Source: Leptospira meyeri (GTDB lineage Bacteria; Spirochaetota; Leptospiria; Leptospirales; Leptospiraceae). Taken from it: DNA of 64,000 nt. The stretch lies in contig NZ_SORO01000002.1 of the NCBI RefSeq assembly GCF_004368965.1, positions 348,611 through 412,610 on the forward strand, given 5' to 3'. Below the pieces are notes generated by a model. It saw only the letters and a program-made list of their open reading frames with translations. It did not search any database and was not told the origin of the DNA. Each line of letters starts with the position of its first letter. Position 1 is the stretch's first letter. The position numbers and the translations under genes are program-made. Shown here piece by piece: positions 9,120 through 20,206 of the stretch.

Positions 9120-10106
9120 TTATAAGATCACAAAAATAGTCATCATCCCAATCGCAAGAACGATTAACATAATGATATAAGGCATTAAATGAAAACTTTC
9201 ATCAGCAGAAAGTTTTTGATTCTGTTTTGCTTTGGTAACGGCGGCAGTTGGAGAAGCAACAGAACCTATGATATTGGCTGCACCTTGTTGTGCGTCGGTT
9301 GTTTTGATTTTTACAGAATTCTCTTCTTCAATGATTTTTCCGTAGATTTGTTCATTGATTTTGATGACAACTTCCGAAAAATTCTTGTTATTCGAGATAT
9401 TTACAATTTTTGCGGGAATTTGTTTGATTGCGCCAGATTCTTCTTTGAGTTCTAGAGTATTGATGATGGAATCTGTGACTGCATCACCAGGAACCAAACG
9501 AATGTATACATTGTCGCCTGCTTTTAGTTCAACGAGTGGAACTCCATTCACGGGGGAGAGTTGGAACTTAAATTGAACAATTTGTTTGTCCGCCGGGATT
9601 AAAAAACCAGAGGCTTGAGGAACCGGAGTTGGAGGCGGGGCTTCTTTTTTTGCAACTTCTTCCTCGTCCACAGTGGTTTTTGAAACTTCACTTGGATCAA
9701 TGAGTTCAAAATGAATTTCTACCTTAGGTTCTGTATTTCCGGAGGTTCTTTTATGGATTTCGCTAAAAACAAAGTCCAAACGATCTGTTAGGTTGTGATC
9801 CATATAGTGAAGGATCTCTTCCAAAAAACTTTCTGATCCAAATTTTGTTTTGATCAGCTCTTGGAGGGACTTTGTGATGTTTTTTTGTTGTTCCCCTTTG
9901 TAAATGACCCGTTGCATCCGGTTGTAAAAGTCCTGAAATGTGGACCGAACTGGCAAAAGGGACAGTGGGCTTGTACACGAAACTCCCTCAAACTTCACCG
10001 ATTTGGTTTCAACCGGGTCAATGACAGCAGCAATCATGGTGTAGACCATATTGGCTTCGTCTCGAAGGTTTACTTTGACAGAATAATAGTTTGGTGTCTC
10101 AGGCAT
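9120..10106 (-). CDS. Hypothetical tail-anchored protein
   Basis: A 328-residue protein with no N-terminal signal and one very hydrophobic C-terminal helix (MPYIIMLIVLAIGMMTIFVIL region without a tail), so the bulk should be cytoplasmic and tail-anchored. A Pro-rich linker near residue 165 divides an alpha-rich half from a beta-rich half containing LKAGDNVYIRLVPGD. I chose the ATG at 10106 over an upstream TTG. No family recognised. It is divergent from the Lol-type permease. Confidence 0.55.
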   Translation of the reverse strand: MPETPNYYSVKVNLRDEANMVYTMIAAVIDPVETKSVKFEGVSCTSPLSLLPVRSTFQDFYNRMQRVIYKGEQQKNITKSLQELIKTKFGSESFLEEILHYMDHNLTDRLDFVFSEIHKRTSGNTEPKVEIHFELIDPSEVSKTTVDEEEVAKKEAPPPTPVPQASGFLIPADKQIVQFKFQLSPVNGVPLVELKAGDNVYIRLVPGDAVTDSIINTLELKEESGAIKQIPAKIVNISNNKNFSEVVIKINEQIYGKIIEEENSVKIKTTDAQQGAANIIGSVASPTAAVTKAKQNQKLSADESFHLMPYIIMLIVLAIGMMTIFVIL

Positions 10107-10166
10107 AAGGTTCTTTTTTGACAGTATCCATCTTTTGAAGAAAGCTGTCAAAAAGATTAGGTCATC

Positions 10167-11519
10167 ATGGGAATTGTCTCTTTAATCACAATCCGTTACA
10201 TCCGAGGGTCCCGAGTACTAGGATTCCTCTCCATCAAATCCAGGCTGTCGTTCATTGTTATGGCAGTGGGAGTGGGACTTCTCGTCGTAGTCCTCTCCAT
10301 TTTCAACGGATTCCAAAAACAAGTGAAAGAATCTCTTTGGCAAGGGGGTCCACATATCACCATCGAAAACTCATATGGGTCTGGGGCGATTTATGATTAT
10401 GAAAAGGTCATCGCTCACCTAAAGTCAGATCCAAAATTGGCAGAGTCTTTTGTTTCTGTCGAGGGAAACATAACGAGTCATGGACTCATTCAAAGCAATA
10501 ACAACTTCAACCCCATTATGATTCGAGCAGTCCCCGTGGACTCAGTAGAAAAATTAGTGGAAAATGGATTACCAAACTTCCCTCGCATTTTGCAATACGA
10601 TCGAGATGCAATCCAATCCATCAACACGAAGAAGTTGGTTGTTGTGGGTAAAGAAATGAGTGCCATCTACGGGTATGGGCTTGGTCGTGAAATTACTATG
10701 GCTGTTCCTGGTGGAAGATTTACTGTGGAACGTGGGGTTCAGGTGAATGTCCAAACATTTCGATTGACCGGACTTTTTAAAACAGGTTATTATAATTACG
10801 ATTCTAAGTTTGTGTTTTTATCTCTCCCACAAGCACAAGAGTTTTTTAAAATGAAAGGAGCGGTCAATCAAGTTGCCATTAAGGTTCGTTCCTTGGATGA
10901 TTTAAAACTCACCAAACATCGAATCTTATCAAGGTTAAACGAAGATAACTGGGACAAAAAAATTCAAGATGAAACTTCTTGGTCTGTCCGAACGATCGCT
11001 GAAGAACAGGAAAACTTTTTAGCAGCACTAAGACTTGAAAAAACAATTATCTCCATTATTGTATTTTTATTTATTGTCCTTGCTGCTCTTGGAATGGTGG
11101 CCACCGTCCATTCATTGATTCGAGCAAAAAGAAGATCAATTGGGACATTGAAGGCCCTTGGCCTAGCTTCTAACGATATACTTTTAATTTTTACATTAAA
11201 CGCAATGATTGTAGGTATCTTGTCATCGTTAGTTGGTGGGATGGCCGGGATCTTTATTGCCACTAAGTTAGAAGTCATTATCAACGTAATCTCTGAGATC
11301 ATCAATGGAATAGGCGGATTGCTGAACCCTGGTGATTGGGATCCAGTAGAACTTGTTCCAAAAGATATTTATTATTTTGATCATATCCCTGTGGATATTG
11401 ATATTTCTTTTATCTTTATGGTGACAACGGCAGCGACCATTCTTTCGGGTCTTGCTGGTTATTTCCCTGCACGTATGGCTGCGAATCTAAACCCTGTGGA
11501 TACAATACGAAATGACTGA
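10167..11519 (+). CDS. LolC/LolE-type ABC transporter permease
   Basis: This 450-residue inner-membrane protein has an N-terminal helix (about 20-45), a large periplasmic MacB-like domain (50-280) and three C-terminal helices of the FtsX/LolCE fold, ending with the conserved [15 protein letters not shown]. With the ATPase that overlaps it by 8 bases it likely lifts lipoproteins from the inner membrane. A single permease instead of the LolC/LolE pair suggests a homodimer. The role in lipoprotein sorting is inference from family and context. Confidence 0.82.
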   Translation: MGIVSLITIRYIRGSRVLGFLSIKSRLSFIVMAVGVGLLVVVLSIFNGFQKQVKESLWQGGPHITIENSYGSGAIYDYEKVIAHLKSDPKLAESFVSVEGNITSHGLIQSNNNFNPIMIRAVPVDSVEKLVENGLPNFPRILQYDRDAIQSINTKKLVVVGKEMSAIYGYGLGREITMAVPGGRFTVERGVQVNVQTFRLTGLFKTGYYNYDSKFVFLSLPQAQEFFKMKGAVNQVAIKVRSLDDLKLTKHRILSRLNEDNWDKKIQDETSWSVRTIAEEQENFLAALRLEKTIISIIVFLFIVLAALGMVATVHSLIRAKRRSIGTLKALGLASNDILLIFTLNAMIVGILSSLVGGMAGIFIATKLEVIINVISEIINGIGGLLNPGDWDPVELVPKDIYYFDHIPVDIDISFIFMVTTAATILSGLAGYFPARMAANLNPVDTIRND

Positions 11520-12207
11520 TATGAATATAAAACCAACTGTTTCTGTTCGCAAATTAGAAAAATACTACCAAGTTGTGGATAAAAGATACCATATCATTTC
11601 AGGTTTAGATTTTGAAGTTTTACCTGGTGAAATCGTTTCTGTAGAGGGGGCATCAGGAGTGGGGAAGTCCACTCTTCTCAATATCCTCGGTGCTATGGAT
11701 TCGTTTGATGACGGTGAGGTGGAGGTTTGCGGAGTTAGTTTAAAGAACCTAACCGAAAAACAGAGGGAAAGTTTTCGTGCCGAAAAAATTTCTTTTATCT
11801 TTCAACAACATCTTCTTTTACCAGATTTTACCGCTTTAGAAAATGTGATGATGCCGCTTCTCATTGCAAAAATAAATCCAGGTTTGGCAAAACAACAGGC
11901 CACTGAAATTTTAAAAAAGGTAGGCCTTGGAGAAAGGACGGAAAGTTTTCCATCCCAACTCTCAGGTGGAGAAAGTGCAAGGGTTGGTGTGGCAAGGGCA
12001 CTTGTAGGACGAAGGCAACTGATTTTGGCAGATGAACCAACAGGAAACTTGGACAGGGATAACTCTCGCCATCTGATGGATTTAATCAAAGAACTTCAGA
12101 ATGAATTTAAGTTCTCTTTGATCCTTGTGACTCACGACTTGGAACTTGCCTCTATGGCACACAAAAGAAACCGAATTGTATCCGGAAAACTAACTCCAGT
12201 TACATAG
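11512..12207 (+). CDS. lolD: LolD-type ABC transporter ATP-binding protein
   Basis: A 231-residue ATPase with Walker [10 protein letters not shown] (about residue 45), Q-loop in [12 protein letters not shown], signature [15 protein letters not shown] and Walker [13 protein letters not shown]. It belongs to the LolD/MacB/FtsE group and should power the permease encoded directly upstream. It is one base away from the McsA-McsB fusion gene, so both are in one transcript. Confidence 0.87.
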   Translation: MTDMNIKPTVSVRKLEKYYQVVDKRYHIISGLDFEVLPGEIVSVEGASGVGKSTLLNILGAMDSFDDGEVEVCGVSLKNLTEKQRESFRAEKISFIFQQHLLLPDFTALENVMMPLLIAKINPGLAKQQATEILKKVGLGERTESFPSQLSGGESARVGVARALVGRRQLILADEPTGNLDRDNSRHLMDLIKELQNEFKFSLILVTHDLELASMAHKRNRIVSGKLTPVT

Positions 12208-12208
12208 A

Positions 12209-12988
12209 ATGCGTTTTTGTCGTTTTTGCGGAACCACAGAAATCCAGTTTCGTAAAAGCGGCAAGTTTGGTTGTGTCCACTGCGTTTCTGTTTTTGAATA
12301 TCCCAAACCAAATTTCAAAAAATTAATTTCGGAAAAACAAATCCAAACTTTGGAAAACTTTGTAAAAAAAAATACAAAGTATTTAACTCTATTATCTTTA
12401 AGAACAAGAATCACAAGAAATCTAAAATCGAAACTTTTTCCTTTTTACGAACCTTCCGATATAGAGATAAAACGAATGTTAGTTGAAAGAAAAATAGATT
12501 CATTTCTTTATCCCAATGGGTCTTTACCTACCGAAACACGAGATAAAAATCTGGTTTCTACGATGGGTTTATATTTGGGATCGGAAGACCACCTTCGTTT
12601 TGAAAAAATTCTCTCCGGTGAGGAATGGAAACGAGAAATGTTTCGGCCTCATTCGGGAAGCCAAACTCGCCTATTTCGTTTTTTGTTTCAGAAGGAGATT
12701 TGGGCGAAACTCCCGGGACTCGGGTTTATTTCGTCCTGTCCGACCAATTTGGGAGCAGGAAGGAGAGATTCGGTCCTACTAGGAGTGGATCCAGAGCTTG
12801 CGATTGGGTTTTTTTCAAATTTAAAAACATTGTCTGAATTTGGTATAGAATTTGCTCCTTCCACCGATCATAGACTTAGGAACATCGGAAAAGACCGGGT
12901 TCTTGTCGTAAAAATCTCGTGGAAGAACGCCTCCGTGGTTCAAAAACGTCAGTTTTACAAAATTCTTGGTTTACTCGGCTCGTATTAA
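12209..12988 (+). CDS. McsA-McsB fusion: zinc finger plus arginine-kinase-like domain
   Basis: Residues 1-30 reproduce the McsA zinc finger CxxCG-T-x4-FRKxGxFGCxxC (Cys 4, 7, 22, 25). Residues 58-240 look like a short McsB protein-arginine kinase: SLRTRITRN (63-71) matches the SSRIRLARN motif, SEDHLR (125-130) matches the guanido-kinase EEDH motif, and SCPTNLGAGRR (176-186) matches the guanido-kinase signature with its Cys177 and Arg. The gene directly precedes clpC, as mcsA-mcsB do in Firmicutes. At 259 residues it lacks about 100 residues of a full McsB, and one Glu of EEDH is Ser, so activity is uncertain. The identification rests on motif matching by eye. Confidence 0.8.
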   Translation: MRFCRFCGTTEIQFRKSGKFGCVHCVSVFEYPKPNFKKLISEKQIQTLENFVKKNTKYLTLLSLRTRITRNLKSKLFPFYEPSDIEIKRMLVERKIDSFLYPNGSLPTETRDKNLVSTMGLYLGSEDHLRFEKILSGEEWKREMFRPHSGSQTRLFRFLFQKEIWAKLPGLGFISSCPTNLGAGRRDSVLLGVDPELAIGFFSNLKTLSEFGIEFAPSTDHRLRNIGKDRVLVVKISWKNASVVQKRQFYKILGLLGSY

Positions 12989-13049
12989 ACCGGTACGGTC
13001 ATGATGGGAACAAAGAACGTTCGTCTAATTAACAAAGGCAGGGTGCGGC

Positions 13050-15602
13050 ATGTTGGAATTCACAAAAAGAGCAAAAAGAGTCATCAACGAAATCGCCCAA
13101 GATGAGGCAAAACGTTTGGGTTCCGATTTTATCGGTCCTGAGCACATTCTACTTGGGCTTCTCCGGGAGGAGGACTCTGTCGCGATCAAGATTCTTACGA
13201 ATCTAAATATCAATTTAAACGAACTTCGTAAAGAAGTCGAAAAAAGAACTCGTGAGGGTTCGGGTGCCTTGCTTTTGGATGTAAGCCAAGGACAAGACAA
13301 ATACCAAAAAATGATCGAAGTTTCTAAAGAGGAAGCAAAACGCCTCAAACATAACTATGTTGGAACAGAACACATTCTATTGGCATTATTACGTGATAAT
13401 AATAATATCGCAGGCGGATCATTATCATCTTTTAGCGTAAATTATAACGTCATTAAATCTGAAATTTTACGACTTCTCGGCGCGCCACCTTCTGGTGCTG
13501 TGGGTGGAACAACTGGCACACAAGGGGCAACCCAAGGCCAAACACAACAACAAGCTGCCCCCAGACAAGAAAAGAGTAAAACTCCTATTTTGGATGAGTT
13601 TGCAAGGGATCTAACCCAACTGGCTCGTGAGAAAAAATTGGATCCAGTCATTGGTCGTTCCAAAGAAATCGAACGAGTCATCCAAATCCTTTCTCGTAAA
13701 ACGAAAAACAATCCGGTTCTTGTAGGAGAATCGGGTGTTGGGAAAACGGCCATCGTCGAGGGTCTTGCCCAAGCCGTAATCGAAAAATTGGTCCCTGATC
13801 TCCTTTTCGATAAACGAGTGTTATCTCTCGATTTGGCAAGTCTTATTGCAGGAACAAAATATCGTGGTGAATTCGAGGAACGATTGAAAAAAATCATGAA
13901 GGAAATCGTTACCTCGCAAAACATCATTATCTTTATTGATGAGTTACACACTCTGATTGGAGCCGGTGCGGCAGAAGGTGCAGTGGATGCAGCAAACATT
14001 CTAAAACCAGCTCTTGCCCGTGGGGAGTTACAATGTATCGGTGCCACAACCAATAACGAATATCGTAAATACATCGAAAAAGATTCTGCTTTGGAAAGAA
14101 GATTCCAAATGGTAAAGGTTCTAGAACCTTCTGTAGATGATGCGGTTCTCATTCTAGATGGTTTGAAAAAAGCATACGAAGCACACCATAAGGTCCGTTA
14201 TTCGGAAAAAGCGATCGAACAAGCGGTTAAGTTATCGCACCGTTATATCAACGATCGTTTTTTACCAGACAAAGCCATCGATATCATTGATGAGGCAGGG
14301 GCAAAGGCACGTCTTGCCAATTGCCAACGTCCTAATGAAATCAAAGAAATAGAAGAAGAAATCAAAGGTCTTTCTGTTAAAAAAGAAGATTTAGTTCGTA
14401 GCCAAGAGTATGAAAAGGCTGCAGCCGTTCGCGATGAAGTGAATCGTAAAAAAGGCCAGTTGGAAGAAAAAACCAAACAATGGCAAGAACGAATGGAAGG
14501 GTATGCTGTTTCCATTGAAGAAGAGGACATTCTTTCCGTTGTTAGTCTCTGGACAGGAATCCCTTTGAAAAAAATGGAACAGTCCGAAAATACCAAACTT
14601 CTCAATTTGGAAGAGGATATCAAAAATCGTATTGTTGGCCAAACCGATGCCATCGAAAAAGTAGCACGTGCAGTCCGCCGTTCACGCACAGGTCTCAAAA
14701 GTGAAAAACGTCCTACTGGTTCGTTTATTTTCCTTGGACCAACCGGTGTGGGAAAAACGGAACTCGCTAAGGCACTCGCAGAACAACTGTTTGGATCAGA
14801 GGATAATATGCTCCGCATTGATATGTCGGAATATATGGAACCTCATGCAGTTTCAAGACTCATTGGAGCTCCTCCAGGTTACGTAGGATATGATGATGGT
14901 GGTCAACTCACAGAGTTTGTCAGAAGAAAACCCTATAGTTTGGTACTTCTTGATGAAATTGAAAAAGCTCACCATGATCTTTTTAACATCCTGCTTCAAA
15001 TTATGGAAGAAGGGAATTTAACTGATACGAAGGGTCGTAAGGTAAACTTCCGCGATACGATCATCATCATGACATCGAATATCGCTGCGAAAGAAATTTC
15101 GAAAGGTGGGCGATTGGGTTTTGAAGACTTTGCAGACGAAAGAGAAACCTACAAAGCAGAACAAGCTCGTGAACAGTTAAAAAAACATTTTAATCCAGAA
15201 TTCCTCAACCGTGTGGATGAAGTGGTTTACTTTGCTCCTCTAAAAAAAGAAGAGATTGTAAACATTGTGGATATTATGTTGAAAGACTTTAACAAACGTT
15301 TGACTGAAAAGAAAGTGCTTGTGGATCTTTCGCAAACAGCAAAAGAACATTTTGCAACCATTGGATACGACCAAAACTATGGAGCTCGTCCACTGAGACG
15401 TGTGTTCCAAAGAGAATTGGAAGATTATATGGCGGTGCAGTCTTTGAAAGGTGTTTATGACAACCCTACAAAGATCCTCGTTGATTTTGCAGAGGGAAAA
15501 TTAGTGTATTCGGAATCTCCTTGGTCTGATTACAAAGAAATTCCGAAAAAAGACGACGGTTCTTCTCCGAGCACAGAGGAAAAAGATTTGGCTCTCGTCT
15601 AG
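13050..15602 (+). CDS. clpC: ClpC-type AAA+ chaperone
   Basis: An 850-residue double-ring unfoldase that feeds proteins to ClpP. The N-domain has two Clp_N repeats (1-145). AAA domain 1 has Walker A GESGVGKT at 226-233. The middle domain carries a UvrB/C-like motif ([16 protein letters not shown]), which marks ClpC rather than ClpA. AAA domain 2 has Walker A GPTGVGKT at 563-570. The upstream McsA-McsB fusion suggests an adaptor or kinase partner as in Bacillus. No ClpP gene is in the window. Confidence 0.95.
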   Translation: MLEFTKRAKRVINEIAQDEAKRLGSDFIGPEHILLGLLREEDSVAIKILTNLNINLNELRKEVEKRTREGSGALLLDVSQGQDKYQKMIEVSKEEAKRLKHNYVGTEHILLALLRDNNNIAGGSLSSFSVNYNVIKSEILRLLGAPPSGAVGGTTGTQGATQGQTQQQAAPRQEKSKTPILDEFARDLTQLAREKKLDPVIGRSKEIERVIQILSRKTKNNPVLVGESGVGKTAIVEGLAQAVIEKLVPDLLFDKRVLSLDLASLIAGTKYRGEFEERLKKIMKEIVTSQNIIIFIDELHTLIGAGAAEGAVDAANILKPALARGELQCIGATTNNEYRKYIEKDSALERRFQMVKVLEPSVDDAVLILDGLKKAYEAHHKVRYSEKAIEQAVKLSHRYINDRFLPDKAIDIIDEAGAKARLANCQRPNEIKEIEEEIKGLSVKKEDLVRSQEYEKAAAVRDEVNRKKGQLEEKTKQWQERMEGYAVSIEEEDILSVVSLWTGIPLKKMEQSENTKLLNLEEDIKNRIVGQTDAIEKVARAVRRSRTGLKSEKRPTGSFIFLGPTGVGKTELAKALAEQLFGSEDNMLRIDMSEYMEPHAVSRLIGAPPGYVGYDDGGQLTEFVRRKPYSLVLLDEIEKAHHDLFNILLQIMEEGNLTDTKGRKVNFRDTIIIMTSNIAAKEISKGGRLGFEDFADERETYKAEQAREQLKKHFNPEFLNRVDEVVYFAPLKKEEIVNIVDIMLKDFNKRLTEKKVLVDLSQTAKEHFATIGYDQNYGARPLRRVFQRELEDYMAVQSLKGVYDNPTKILVDFAEGKLVYSESPWSDYKEIPKKDDGSSPSTEEKDLALV

Positions 15603-15628
15603 AGAGCCTTTCGGAAAGGCGAACGGAA

Positions 15629-16063
15629 ATGGCTATTCTCATTCCCCTCGTCTTTCTGTTTTCTTATTTTTTCATCCGAAAAATTTGGTTCCAACTCCGG
15701 AAAATCCGAACCGTTGGGACGATTGAAAGAATCGAATTGGGATTCATTCGGCCGAATCTCATCCTTCCAGAAGTGAAAGTCTACTATAAATACTACTTCC
15801 AGTCAGGCCTATATTTTGGGTCTGGTTATCTCAACCTTTCCGATTTTCTCTTAAACCAGGAATTTCATGTCCATATGGGCCCGGGAGAAATCCCGATTCT
15901 TTACACCGCCGATACCGAAATCATCACCGAAGAACATATCGAACATTACTTGCTTTCCAAGGGGGGAAGCGTTTTCCTATACCTGGACCCCATCGAACCT
16001 TACCATTCCAGGATTGATTCGGTCAATTTGAACTCCATTACAGTTCCATCGGACCTTTTATGA
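15629..16063 (+). CDS. Hypothetical single-pass membrane protein
   Basis: A 144-residue protein with one N-terminal helix followed by a basic stretch and a beta-rich domain, loosely like DUF3592 proteins (TVGTIERIELGFIRP... VYYKYYF...YFGSGY). No function can be assigned. It starts 27 bases after clpC, just past a small hairpin GCCTTTCGGAAAGGC at 15606-15620, and overlaps the TPR gene by 4 bases. Confidence 0.6.
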   Translation: MAILIPLVFLFSYFFIRKIWFQLRKIRTVGTIERIELGFIRPNLILPEVKVYYKYYFQSGLYFGSGYLNLSDFLLNQEFHVHMGPGEIPILYTADTEIITEEHIEHYLLSKGGSVFLYLDPIEPYHSRIDSVNLNSITVPSDLL

Positions 16064-16839
16064 AACATTTGATTCTCACTTTTTCAGTTACTTGTCTTCT
16101 TGTAACATCCCTTCACTCTCAAGGAAAAGAACAAGTAGGTTCAGCTTATTTCCAAGCTGTGGATGAATATAAGGTTAAAAATTATAACAAGTCAATTGAA
16201 CTTGTAAAAAGTTTACTTACCGATGGCAAATCGTCTTATGAGTTTTACGCACTACTTGCATTTAACTATGATAAGTTGAATGACTTTGAAAATTCTTATA
16301 AAAATATGTTGGAAGCAAGGAAACGGAAACCGGACGACGAAGACCTTTTACAAGCAAGTCTTGCAATTTTAACACGTCATAAAAAGTGGAAACCTGCGAT
16401 CGAACTTGCTGAAAAAACCATTCCTTTGTATCCTCAGAATCCTGAAGTAAGATACTTCTATGCGTTAGCACTTTCAGAAAAAGGTGCATCCAAAACAGCT
16501 CTCTCCCAAATCGAAAAAGCAAAGGCAGGAAGCCCTAATGATTTTCGAATGTTAGAGTTGGAAGGAAAAATTTATTATAACCTAAAAAACTATGATAAAG
16601 CTGATGTGAGTTTGAGATGGGCATCTTCTTTAAAACAAAATTCTGCTGAAATTTGGAATAACCTTGCTTTGGTTCAAGAATCATTATATAAAACAAATAA
16701 AAAGTTGGGAAAAAAATCCCAAGCAAACACTTATTTGGCGGAAGCAAAAGAATGCATCCAAAAGGCTTCTGACCTAAACGGAGAAAGTAATACAATCAAA
16801 GAAAACTCTAAACGGATTGTAGCGCTCAGCGACTTGTGA
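16060..16839 (+). CDS. Exported TPR-repeat protein
   Basis: A 259-residue protein with a signal peptide (cleavage likely after SLHSQ). It is mostly alpha-helical with four to five tetratricopeptide-like repeats, for example the [24 protein letters not shown] region and the [16 protein letters not shown] helix pair. TPR arrays act as protein-protein scaffolds; the partner is unknown. It overlaps the preceding gene and mtaB by 4 bases each. Confidence 0.8.
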   Translation: MKHLILTFSVTCLLVTSLHSQGKEQVGSAYFQAVDEYKVKNYNKSIELVKSLLTDGKSSYEFYALLAFNYDKLNDFENSYKNMLEARKRKPDDEDLLQASLAILTRHKKWKPAIELAEKTIPLYPQNPEVRYFYALALSEKGASKTALSQIEKAKAGSPNDFRMLELEGKIYYNLKNYDKADVSLRWASSLKQNSAEIWNNLALVQESLYKTNKKLGKKSQANTYLAEAKECIQKASDLNGESNTIKENSKRIVALSDL

Positions 16840-18125
16840 AAATTAAGTTTCATACGCTTGGCTGTCGGTTGAATTTTTTTGAAACCGATGGTATGTACTC
16901 TGTATTAAAAGACAAAGGTTTTTCTCTGGCGGAAGCTCAGGAAGAGGCACAGTATATTGTTGTGAATACATGTACGGTGACAAATAAGGCTGATGTAAAA
17001 AATCGAAATATTATTCGTAATGCCATCCGAACAAATCCTGGTGCAAAGGTTTATGTGACTGGTTGTTATGCAGAAACTGATAAAGAAATTTTACAAAATA
17101 TTCCCGGTGTATTCGGAGTTTTTGGAAATTCCGAAAAAAGTGCTCTTCCTTATAAGATTTTAGAAGATTGGGAAGGGAAAGACAGTTATCCCGAGAAAAC
17201 ACTGGATCGTTTTGCTTATTCCGATGTTCTGCCAGAAGGTCATACTCGATCTTATCTAAAAATCCAAGATGGATGCAATCGGAAATGTTCTTATTGTAAA
17301 ATACCAGCAGCTCGTGGGCTTGGTGTTAGTCGAAATTATAATGATGTTTTGGACCAAGTTCGGTATCTCCAAGATAATGGAGTTGGTGAAATTCAGTTAA
17401 CGGGTGTTAATTTGGGTTGGTATCGATTGGAGAATGGCGAAAAAGGATTCCTCAATCTTTTGGAAGATATTTTAAAGATTTTAGAATACTCTAGGATTCG
17501 CCTTTCATCTATTGAACCACCAGATGTAGGTTCTGGTTTGTTAGACTTAATGAAACATCCACGATTTTGTAAATTTTTGCACGTCCCCATCCAGAGTGGG
17601 AGTCGTAAGGTTTTGAAGGATATGCGAAGGACTTATCATCCTGATGCATTTCGAACCAGGATCGAACTTGCCAAAGAAAAGCTACCAAACCTGTTTCTCG
17701 GAACCGACGTAATTGTTGGATTTCCATCGGAAACGGAATTAGAGTTTCAAGAAACAAAGGATTTATTGGTCGAACTTGGATTTGCAAAGTTACATGTATT
17801 TCCCTATTCTGTTCGAAAGGGAACAACGGCTGAATCGTTTGGTGATCCAATTCCTGGTGATGAAAAAAAACGCAGAGTATTGGATTTGATGTCACTTAGT
17901 TCCACTCTTCATACAAAGTATGCAGAGTCTGTCATAGGAAAAACCTATGAAGCCATTCTTGAAAGTGATGGTAGGTTAGTGACTGATAATTATTTGAAAG
18001 GTCGATTGGAAAATTCAGAAATTTTTAGCACTCTACAAAAAGGTCAATTCGTTGATGTTAGGTGCTTGGAATACAAACCCGCCAAAGATAAAGAAGGTGA
18101 GTTCGTTTTTGGCCTGTCCCTTTAG
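16836..18125 (+). CDS. mtaB: tRNA t6A37 methylthiotransferase MtaB
   Basis: A 429-residue radical-SAM enzyme that adds a methylthio group to t6A at position 37 of ANN-decoding tRNAs. The N-terminal UPF0004 domain has the three Fe-S Cys ([23 protein letters not shown]), the radical-SAM loop is [12 protein letters not shown], and a C-terminal TRAM domain is present. The CRLNFFE version of the first motif separates MtaB from MiaB (CQMN). GTG start overlaps the TPR stop (GTGA). Confidence 0.93.
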   Translation: MKIKFHTLGCRLNFFETDGMYSVLKDKGFSLAEAQEEAQYIVVNTCTVTNKADVKNRNIIRNAIRTNPGAKVYVTGCYAETDKEILQNIPGVFGVFGNSEKSALPYKILEDWEGKDSYPEKTLDRFAYSDVLPEGHTRSYLKIQDGCNRKCSYCKIPAARGLGVSRNYNDVLDQVRYLQDNGVGEIQLTGVNLGWYRLENGEKGFLNLLEDILKILEYSRIRLSSIEPPDVGSGLLDLMKHPRFCKFLHVPIQSGSRKVLKDMRRTYHPDAFRTRIELAKEKLPNLFLGTDVIVGFPSETELEFQETKDLLVELGFAKLHVFPYSVRKGTTAESFGDPIPGDEKKRRVLDLMSLSSTLHTKYAESVIGKTYEAILESDGRLVTDNYLKGRLENSEIFSTLQKGQFVDVRCLEYKPAKDKEGEFVFGLSL

Positions 18126-18180
18126 TTTTTTATAGAAAAAGAATTTTCAAAAACTTTCGATTATTGACTATTAGGTCATC

Positions 18181-18951
18181 ATGGATCGTAAAAAGTTATC
18201 TATCGTTGGTTTTATCTTTGTAATGGTTCTAATCGTTACAATTTACCTTTTCCTTAGAAATTCCCAATCCAATCGTTTAAAAATCGAAAGAGGTTCTTTG
18301 GTAGAAGCAGTTTATGCTTTAGGAACTGTCAAACCTGTTGAAAGTTTTAGTTTAAAGTTTGGAATTGCTGCTTCCGTTCGAGAAATTTTTGTGGAAGAAG
18401 GACAAATGGTCACGAAAGGGCAGGCTCTTCTCACCAACGATTCAGGGATTACTTTTCGATCTCCTTTTACAGGCACCTTGACAAAGTTAAATGTTGCTAA
18501 AAACGAAACAGCAATGCCTGGACTTCCTCTTTTAGAAATCCAGAATTTAAAAGAAGTATACATCTCTGTGTCATTGGACCAAGAATCGGCTTTAAGGGTC
18601 AAACCTGGCCAAGCAGTCCAACTTAGTTTTGAATCCATTCGTGGAAATGTGTATAAGGGAAAGGTAGAAAGGATTTATCCTTCGAACGGCCAGTTTTTAG
18701 TTCGTATTGAGCCACATGAACTTCCGCAGGGGATTTTGCCTGATATGACAACGGATGTTGCGATAGAAGTTTCATCAAAAGAAAATGTCGTTTTAGTTCC
18801 GCTAGTTGCCGTGGATAGAGGTAAAATCTATCGTTTTCGAGATGGAAAACGCGATAGAATAGAAATTCGAATTGGAGCAATCAATTCTGAATTTGGAGAA
18901 CTCATCCAAGGAGATTTAATAGAAGGCGACGAAGTATTGGTTAAAAACTAG
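18181..18951 (+). CDS. HlyD/MacA-like periplasmic adaptor
   Basis: A 256-residue membrane-fusion protein with an N-terminal signal anchor (about 7-26), a biotinyl-lipoyl hairpin (GSLVEAVYALGTVKP...FVEEGQMVTKGQ) and a beta-barrel domain. The coiled-coil hairpin is nearly absent, so it is short for MacA. It opens a three-gene operon with the permease and ATPase that follow and probably links them to the outer membrane or substrate. Confidence 0.82.
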   Translation: MDRKKLSIVGFIFVMVLIVTIYLFLRNSQSNRLKIERGSLVEAVYALGTVKPVESFSLKFGIAASVREIFVEEGQMVTKGQALLTNDSGITFRSPFTGTLTKLNVAKNETAMPGLPLLEIQNLKEVYISVSLDQESALRVKPGQAVQLSFESIRGNVYKGKVERIYPSNGQFLVRIEPHELPQGILPDMTTDVAIEVSSKENVVLVPLVAVDRGKIYRFRDGKRDRIEIRIGAINSEFGELIQGDLIEGDEVLVKN

Positions 18952-18952
18952 T

Positions 18953-20206
18953 ATGTTGTTTCTTGCCATTAGACAAATTCTTTCGAGACCGCAACAATCG
19001 ATTTTAACATTGATTGGAATCGTTTTGGGCACTGCCGGTTATATTGTATTCTCCGGAATTATGTTAGGGTTCCAGGCCGTCATTACTGACCAACTGGTGA
19101 ATTCCGATGGGCAAATCAAGATTTCTCCAAAAGATGAACTTATTACGGAAAGAACTTTCGAAGATGTTTTTTTTCAAAACAAAGTGGTTCGTTGGTTATC
19201 TCCTCCATCGGGACGGACTGATAATTCTCGTTTAACTAATGTTCTTGGGTGGATGGACAAACTTTCGAATGACCACAGAGTTGTTTCCTTTGCGCCACAG
19301 CTAACAAAAGAAGTAATTTTTGTGAATGGTAAATCGACAGCGCCGGCTCGATTCGTCGGGGTTGATCCCAATATCCAACCCAAAGTTACCAATCTGAGTG
19401 ATTATATTGTAGAAGGGAAACTCTCTGATTTGTCAAGGGGGACTTCTCTTGCCATTATGGGAGAAGGAGTTCTAAATAAACTTGGTGCTAAAATTGGAGA
19501 TACGATCTCGGTTTATATTCCAGGGACTGATTTGATCCCTGTAAAAATCGTAGGAATTTTAAGCACGGGTAACCGATTGGTTGATGACGTCACAGTATAT
19601 TCATCCTTATCCTCCGTCCAAAGTATTACCAAATCCAGTGGAGAGGTCTCTCAGATCATTGTAAAAATTAAAGACATTCGATCTGCTGCCTCAATTGCAG
19701 AGGATTTTCGCTACTTTAGCAAAGATAAAGTGGAAAGTTGGGACGAAGTGAATGCTAGTATCTTACAGGTATTTAAGACCCAAGATATTGTCAGAAACTC
19801 AACAACATTTACAATTATTCTCGTTGTTGCATTCGGGATTTATAATATTCTAAATATGGTTGTGAATCAAAAGAAAAAGGAAGTAGCCATACTTCGTTCT
19901 ATAGGGTTTGATGAAAAAGATACAATCCAACTTTTTATCTTCCAAGGATTGTTTTTAGGTACACTTGGAGCCATCATCGGAATTTTTGTAGGAATTCTAG
20001 GATGTTATTATATTGATGGAATTCCCATTGGAGATCCAAAACAAAATTCCAAAGCCCTGATGAAAACGATGATGATTTCATGGGACTGGATGATTTATGT
20101 AAAGGGTTTTTCCATCGCAGTCCTTAGTGCGTCAATTGCCAGTTATATACCGGCTCGTATGGCAAGTCGTCTTTCTCCTGTAGATATCATCCGAGGGGCA
20201 ACGTAA
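18953..20206 (+). CDS. MacB/FtsX-type ABC permease
   Basis: A 417-residue protein with one N-terminal helix, a periplasmic domain of about 230 residues and three C-terminal helices, ending with the family motif PARMASRLSPVDIIRG. It lies one base after the adaptor and one base before the ATPase gene, so the three form a MacAB-like exporter or lipoprotein-handling complex. The substrate is unknown. Confidence 0.84.
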   Translation: MLFLAIRQILSRPQQSILTLIGIVLGTAGYIVFSGIMLGFQAVITDQLVNSDGQIKISPKDELITERTFEDVFFQNKVVRWLSPPSGRTDNSRLTNVLGWMDKLSNDHRVVSFAPQLTKEVIFVNGKSTAPARFVGVDPNIQPKVTNLSDYIVEGKLSDLSRGTSLAIMGEGVLNKLGAKIGDTISVYIPGTDLIPVKIVGILSTGNRLVDDVTVYSSLSSVQSITKSSGEVSQIIVKIKDIRSAASIAEDFRYFSKDKVESWDEVNASILQVFKTQDIVRNSTTFTIILVVAFGIYNILNMVVNQKKKEVAILRSIGFDEKDTIQLFIFQGLFLGTLGAIIGIFVGILGCYYIDGIPIGDPKQNSKALMKTMMISWDWMIYVKGFSIAVLSASIASYIPARMASRLSPVDIIRGAT

